In this document: positions 59,197 through 64,000 of the stretch, piece by piece
Layout: each line of letters opens with the position of its first letter
Position numbering within the stretch: position 1 is the first letter of the stretch
DNA from: Bactrocera neohumeralis
Taxonomy: Eukaryota > Arthropoda > Insecta > Diptera > Tephritidae
Length of the DNA: 64,000 nucleotides
Direction: 5' to 3'
Assembly (NCBI RefSeq): GCF_024586455.1
Contig: NC_065923.1
Span: forward strand, 49,112,264-49,176,263
Translations under genes and position numbers: made by a program
The notes under the pieces: generated by a model
What the model saw: only the letters and a program-made list of their open reading frames with translations
Database searches by the model: none
What the model was told of the DNA's origin: nothing

Positions 59197-59384
59197 AAGT
59201 CAATATAAATATGTTGGCCAAATCTTACATACAAAATAAGCTAATGACTTACCGTGCTGATAAAATTCAACACTTCTATTATATTACGCAACCAATTAGT
59301 GGCTGAGAACACCGAAGCTATCGGAACAAGACGAAAACAACATAAAAGAGTTACAGTGCGTTGAAAAATTGATGTTTTTCTAAA

Positions 59385-60690
59385 TTACACATGTTCAATT
59401 GCGATCACTGACACGTACCATCCGGTCAGATTTTTCGATCTTCTTAATGTGTCAAGGTGATGAGACAAGTTGAAACCCGAATGCCTGACTGACCGTCCGT
59501 CTTTCCACGAAAGCCATAAGTTGAGTAAAAATTTAGATATAGTAGTGATGAAATTTGCGACATATGTAGAAGTTATATTGCAGACGGTGTATTCGGTATA
59601 TGATATTGAATTCCGACCACTTCCACTCCCACAAACCGCCGTCAAAAGATTGTAGGTTTTCGCCATAATAGTAAGCAGTTAATTAAGAGACAAAACCTCA
59701 ATTTAGTAGAGAGAGATCGCAGTAGCAAGGGACACTTAAAGGCTAATTTTTTTTTTTAAAGTAAACGGGTCCCCGCCCTAAATGTTTAAATATACATATC
59801 ATCCAAAGCGCTAAAGAAAAGTAAGCCCAACTTGCTAAGAAAAAATATTTTGAGTACTTCTTCATACACTGTGAAAATAGGTAAAATCAGATAATCACGA
59901 CGTCAACTCCCCGGTTAAGTTGAAAACTACTAAAAGCGCGATAACTTACTGTATAAATACGCCACAAGTATTAAATTTCACAACCATGATAATAGGGGTT
60001 AGGTCCTTATAGGAACAGGTGTAAAAATTGGACAATGGCCTTGGCACCTGCCACCTTTAAATGATATTCTTTATATGATTAACTACTTGACTCGACCAAA
60101 TTTGGTGTGAGAAGCTACCCTAACATTCCTCTCCTACACTGCCATATATACGTGTTTCCCATATAACAATAATCGAATCAAATGTCTATGTAGTTATAAG
60201 AATAAAACTTTGCCAAAAAAGTGGCCTCAAACTTTTTCATCCAAAAATTGTCGAAATCGGATTATAACTTTTTAAGAGCCCGAACAGCGAATATGTGGAC
60301 CGCAGGGCATATGGCTGATTTTTTACCAAACATATTGGCCAATATTTGGGTTTAGTATTAAATTTCGGGCAGAATATTTTTGAGATCACAGCATCCCTAT
60401 CGGGTTAAGTCGGTTCAATGGTTTCCTTAGCTCTCATATTCCTAATTTAGAAATTTTTGAACTTACAGGTTACTTTATATTATTATGGTTTTGTTCACCT
60501 ATGGGCGTGGTACCGCCCACTTTTTTATGAAATCACAAACCAAAAGACCCAACAAACGACTTCGACTTAATTTAGCACGTAGTATTCTTCTCATATTCTT
60601 ATGTCATAGTGTGAAAATCGGCGAAATGTTCGGTTGCTCTACTTTTCTTACTTCTTTTCATTTAAAAATGTGCGAACGTCATTGTGTCGA
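59385..60690 (+). repeat. Dispersed repeat R, copy 2 (with partial second unit)
   Basis: Blocks 'aagttgaaacccgaatgcc', 'taagttgagtaaaaattta', 'ctaaaagcgcgataactta' and 'gggttaagtcggttcaatgg' match the copy at 50056-51075. A further partial unit at about 60495-60640 repeats the 'gggcgtggtaccgcccac' and 'gtgtgaaaatcggcgaaat' blocks. 60303-60345 matches repeat Q inverted. Non-coding mosaic. Confidence 0.6.
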
Positions 60691-60957
60691 ATAGCCATAT
60701 TTACATTGCTAAACATTATAATTCAGGATTATTATTAAGAGTACAATTCATAGATAACAGTTATGATTTTAATTTTTGGTTGTTTATACGGTTCTTGCCA
60801 TTTTTAAGTATGATACATCTTATTAACTTAAAAAAATATTGAATTTAATTGAATTGAATTTAATGTTAATTGACGATGAAGTTTATATTAAGTAAAATAT
60901 AAACTGGTTCCACAGTTTATACAGGAGACAACATGAAGCAATTTACTATATATAGTA

Positions 60958-61365
60958 GAGTGATTCAAAAAAAAAATGAAAGCCTCTCCAAAAACCTTAT
61001 TCATAATGATTTTTTTCATTGAGTTATAAAATTCATAAGAAATAAAAAATGTTCCCAAAAATAATCAAACTTCAACCGTTAATATCTTTTAAACGGTTGG
61101 GTTTACGAAAAAATCATAATAGAACTTTTTTGTAGAGCATTCAATTTGCTACAAAATCCAAGGAACAAGATGTTTTTTCAAGAAGCTGGAAGCGAGATAT
61201 AAATTTTTCAATCTGATAATAAGAAAAAATAGAAAACTGTATGTAGGAGGACCTTCCCGTTACAATTAAAAACTCATGTTTGGAGAGGCTTTTTTAGAGT
61301 TGTCTAAGAACCTATTTTTCCAAGTACGAAACGAAAAAAAAAAAAATTTTTTTTTTGAATCACTC
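60958..61365. mobile_element. 408-bp MITE at TA target (Tc1/mariner type)
   Basis: Ends GAGTGATTCAAAAAAAAAAT and its complement, between TA dinucleotides at 60956-60957 and 61366-61367. The subterminal block AAAGCCTCTCCAAA near 60980 is also inverted near 61277-61295. No coding capacity, AT-rich. Size, TA duplication and ends fit a mariner-derived miniature element. No full-length relative with these ends is in the window. Confidence 0.85.
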
Positions 61366-61367
61366 TA

Positions 61368-62744
61368 ATATATAACGTATATGTATTACTCTCGGGTTTT
61401 TTGTAAAATATCCAAATCCAGATCACAAATTTAGTCCTCTGCGCTTGTGATTGTTTGGTTTTTTATCTTTCACTTCGAGACGAGGACCTACTACATTACT
61501 AAGATAAAACAAAGTGCATCAGGGCACTACCTGATCCACTAAGAGTATGAAAATAGTTATTGTTCGACTACTACCGAATGCTTACGTGATCAATTACTTT
61601 TTATTCGCAACAATCATTCCTTGTCCATTTAAAGTTTATTGGTTCAAACGAAAGTGAACTTTAATAGTAAATCCAGACATGGATATAAATAACAGTATTC
61701 ATAAATATTTATACCCACAAAGTAATTTACCAATTTTCTAATCCGTTATAATTACTAATGACATTTTCCAATTGTTGAGAGCTTTAAAAACAATTTGGTT
61801 GCAATAAAAATTCAGAAATTTCAAAACACCTCAACATAAAAATACACCTTTATGTACTTATGGAACTCGAAGATACTGTTGGGATTGTTATGTTTCGTTA
61901 AAACTGCGGGAAAAGCTCGGTACAAATTAATAATCAAAAGAATTTACATAACAGTAACATTCATATACGATGGAGTCACACAACACAAACAAAACTGTTC
62001 GGTATTTGATGCGATAGTGCTAAGCACATACATAAGTGTATAAGTGTTGATCGCCAGCGAAAATACTTCTACCCGATTCAGCGGCCAGACATTTGTAAGT
62101 ATGTATGTACGTATGTATGTACATATAAAAGCAGGGCCAAGGAACCAAATTACGCTGACTGATCTGCATAATGCTTGCAGGAATAAATTATTTATGTTTG
62201 ACTTTTACGGCGCACGGCGAGAACATTGCAACCGCAGCAACAACAGCGCAGTGTCAACAGAAGGGGTTACGAGCGGGTGCTCATTGTTATGTGGTTATGA
62301 TGAACTTGAACTTGAATTAATTAATTGCTATTACGATTAAGTGAAATTTCGTATGATTGCAAGAGGCGGTGGTGTGGCGACTGGCGACAGCAACAGTGCA
62401 ACGTGTAGACGGAAGGCGGCCGCAAATTGAATGCTATGCGAATGTGTGGCAGAAGTAGAGGCAACGGCTACAAAAACGGCAGCGCAATCCGCGTCATGCA
62501 TAATTGAATTAATTTGAATGAATAAGTGACCACAAATATGCACATACCGACATACATATGCACCTACGTACCATATATGTAGGTATATGGTTAAATATTG
62601 CTCTTACAAGTGTGGTTGGTTGCAACCCAGCAAGAAAAACTGGGATATTGAAGTGATGTGCTTGTGTTAAAGTCTGAATGGCTGAAGTTATAATATATAG
62701 TATATGTATCTTAAAAGATAAGGGTTTGTCATTAAAAAATGATT
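61368..62744. other. No gene recognised
   Basis: About 1.4 kb. (ATGT)n-type run at 62097-62127. The 98-codon plus-strand ORF (62044-62340) and overlapping minus ORF (62337-62543) have no recognisable domain. Confidence 0.4.
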
Positions 62745-63560
62745 TAAAAAATTATTTTCGGCAAGACACCGCCATGGCTGGCTCGAATAAATCTCAGCCG
62801 AGAGACCCAGTTTTCGATCACTTTTCGCATTAAATGGGGCCGTAGCTCAGCAATAACGCGCCAAATATTCTTTTCGCCCACAGAAAATAGGTCAGCGCTA
62901 TTAAATCATACGGTCTTAGAAGCCACGAGACAGGCCCGCGACGCAAAAGTTTCATTAAAAAAATCGATTGTTTCGTTCGTTTTTTGACATGTAACAATGC
63001 CTTTTTGGAATCACAGGTCGTCCACATTAACATCCTCCAATTTAGACACAAAAGAGTTCTTAATCTTGGTTCTATAGCGTTCCACATTGGCTTTAACATC
63101 ATGTCTGACTTCCTTTTTCAGGAAAGATGAAGTAGTGCTTCCGTCTGCCCATAGACTTTACCAAACAGTAATTTTTTGAGGATGTATCTGCGTCTCAACA
63201 ACGGTTTGTGAATTATCATCACTTCAAATGCCACAATACTCTTTATTACCGTACCCCTTCAAGCAAAAGTGAACTTCACCTTTGCATTAAATCTCTCCTG
63301 AAAATCGGATTCAGAGCCCATTCACCAAACATGCGTGCTTGATGATCGTTTGGCTCGGTCGGTGTTCATAAGAGTTAAGTAGGTTTTAGAAACCCGCAAA
63401 CTTTCCACAAAATCTTTCTTAAACGGAGTAAATCTGGTTATTATGGAATGTCAAACCAAACTGAGTAAAAATTCAGTACCAATTGTCAAAAGGACCAACT
63501 CTGAAAAGAGTATTGCCTCATCGGAAAGAACAGGTCTAATTAAGTATCCTTTAAAATGAG
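62745..63560 (-). mobile_element. Tc1/mariner-type transposase remnant (WFQQDGA family)
   Basis: Reading from 63280 down on minus, with frame changes: EVHFCLKGYGNKEYCGIWSD (after the first catalytic position), KITVWCGLWAGG-like sequence, LEDVNVDDLWFQKGIVTCQ (second catalytic Asp block with QDGA altered to KGI), ETIDFLNETFASR, and a decayed C-terminus with VIENW-SRL near 62830-62770. 63400-63530 is the leader shared with 51290-51420. Heavily mutated and inactive. Confidence 0.75.
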
Positions 63561-63691
63561 GGGCACCTTGCCCAATTCTGATTCTTGAGCTTAAATTTAT
63601 AGTTGGTGACGTTGTCATTTACGAAGTCATGAATTAATTTCGTACGTAGCCGTCGTATGTGATGGGAACATGGTTATCTCCCGAATGAAAC

Positions 63692-64000
63692 GCTCTTCCT
63701 CTTTATTGGCGCAGAAACCGCTTACGAGGTTAAAGCCGAGCTTACAACAGCGTGCCAGTCATTCTTCCTTTTCGCTGTTTGGTCCCAATTGGAGATTCCA
63801 AGTGTAGCTAGGTCCTTCTCCCCCTGATCTTTCCAACGGATTGGAGATATTCCCTTCCTCTGCTTTCCTCAGCGGGTATTGCGTCGAATACTCTCAGAGC
63901 TGGAGCGTTTTCATCCATTTGGATGACATGACCTAGCCAGCGTAGCTGCCGCTTCTTAATTCGCTGAACTATAGCAATGTCATCGTATATCTCGTACAGC
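63692..64000 (-). mobile_element. RTE-like retrotransposon copy I, cut by window end
   Basis: Starts with a degenerate tail (CTCTTCCTCTTTATTGGCGC), then 'agaaaccgcttacgaggtta' and the C-terminal coding region up to the YEIYDDID block, where the window ends. The frame is broken by substitutions and small indels. Same family and orientation as copies D and F. Confidence 0.85.

Overview
This window looks like repeat-dense, gene-poor DNA from a higher dipteran. A tephritid fruit fly (Bactrocera-type) is my best guess, because several repeat families here resemble ones I associate with tephritid genomes. That assignment is from recall and not from a search. The sequence is AT-rich, has eukaryote-style microsatellites (TA, CAA, GCT, ATGT), and has no dense bacterial-style coding. 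I could not support any complete host gene, tRNA, rRNA, CRISPR array or operon.

Almost everything recognisable is transposon debris. The dominant family is an RTE-like non-LTR retrotransposon (APE endonuclease plus reverse transcriptase, no RNase H, AAG-type 3' tail). Nine copies are present: about 11150-13045, 13046-13540, 16440-17763, 30880-32545, 47076-47775 and 52422-53472 on +, and 19684-21171, 57784-59189 and 63692-64000 on -. The 19684-21171 copy keeps an open 490-codon reverse transcriptase frame with YADD and a near-perfect 12-bp target-site duplication. Two others have perfect duplications (10 bp and 7 bp). A second group of LINE remnants carries RNase H and a C-terminal cysteine region (120-930, 3100-3650, 21473-22740, 25590-26290, 30390-30620, 37970-38530).

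DNA transposons come from several Tc1/mariner lineages. One has WFQQDGA and WPPRSCDL motifs (6180-6870, 9727-10610, 26465-27600, 32546-32870, 48371-48925, 51076-51440, 62745-63560). Another is DD34D-type mariner (7178-7640, 33124-34150, 37280-37560). There is also a maT-like remnant (39440-40195), a Tc1-like remnant (36790-37070), and a 408-bp MITE at TA (60958-61365). Three non-coding dispersed repeat families, called P, Q and R here, fill much of the rest. P has a palindromic head and a hairpin tail.

Layout: 0-13 kb is mixed LINE, mariner and P debris. 13.5-16.4 kb is mostly single-copy-looking. 16.4-27.6 kb is RTE, LINE and mariner. 28.1-30.4 kb is single-copy-looking. 30.4-40.2 kb is a nested transposon cluster. 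40.2-46.5 kb is mostly single-copy-looking with P repeats. 46.5-54.7 kb is RTE, mariner and R. 54.7-57.8 kb is single-copy-looking. 57.8-64 kb is RTE, R, MITE and mariner. No coordinated system of host genes is visible. The notable content is transposon structure: a snap-back-like 5' junction, two RTE copies sharing one 5' break, a mariner turned into a foldback element, and a mariner grafted with repeat P.
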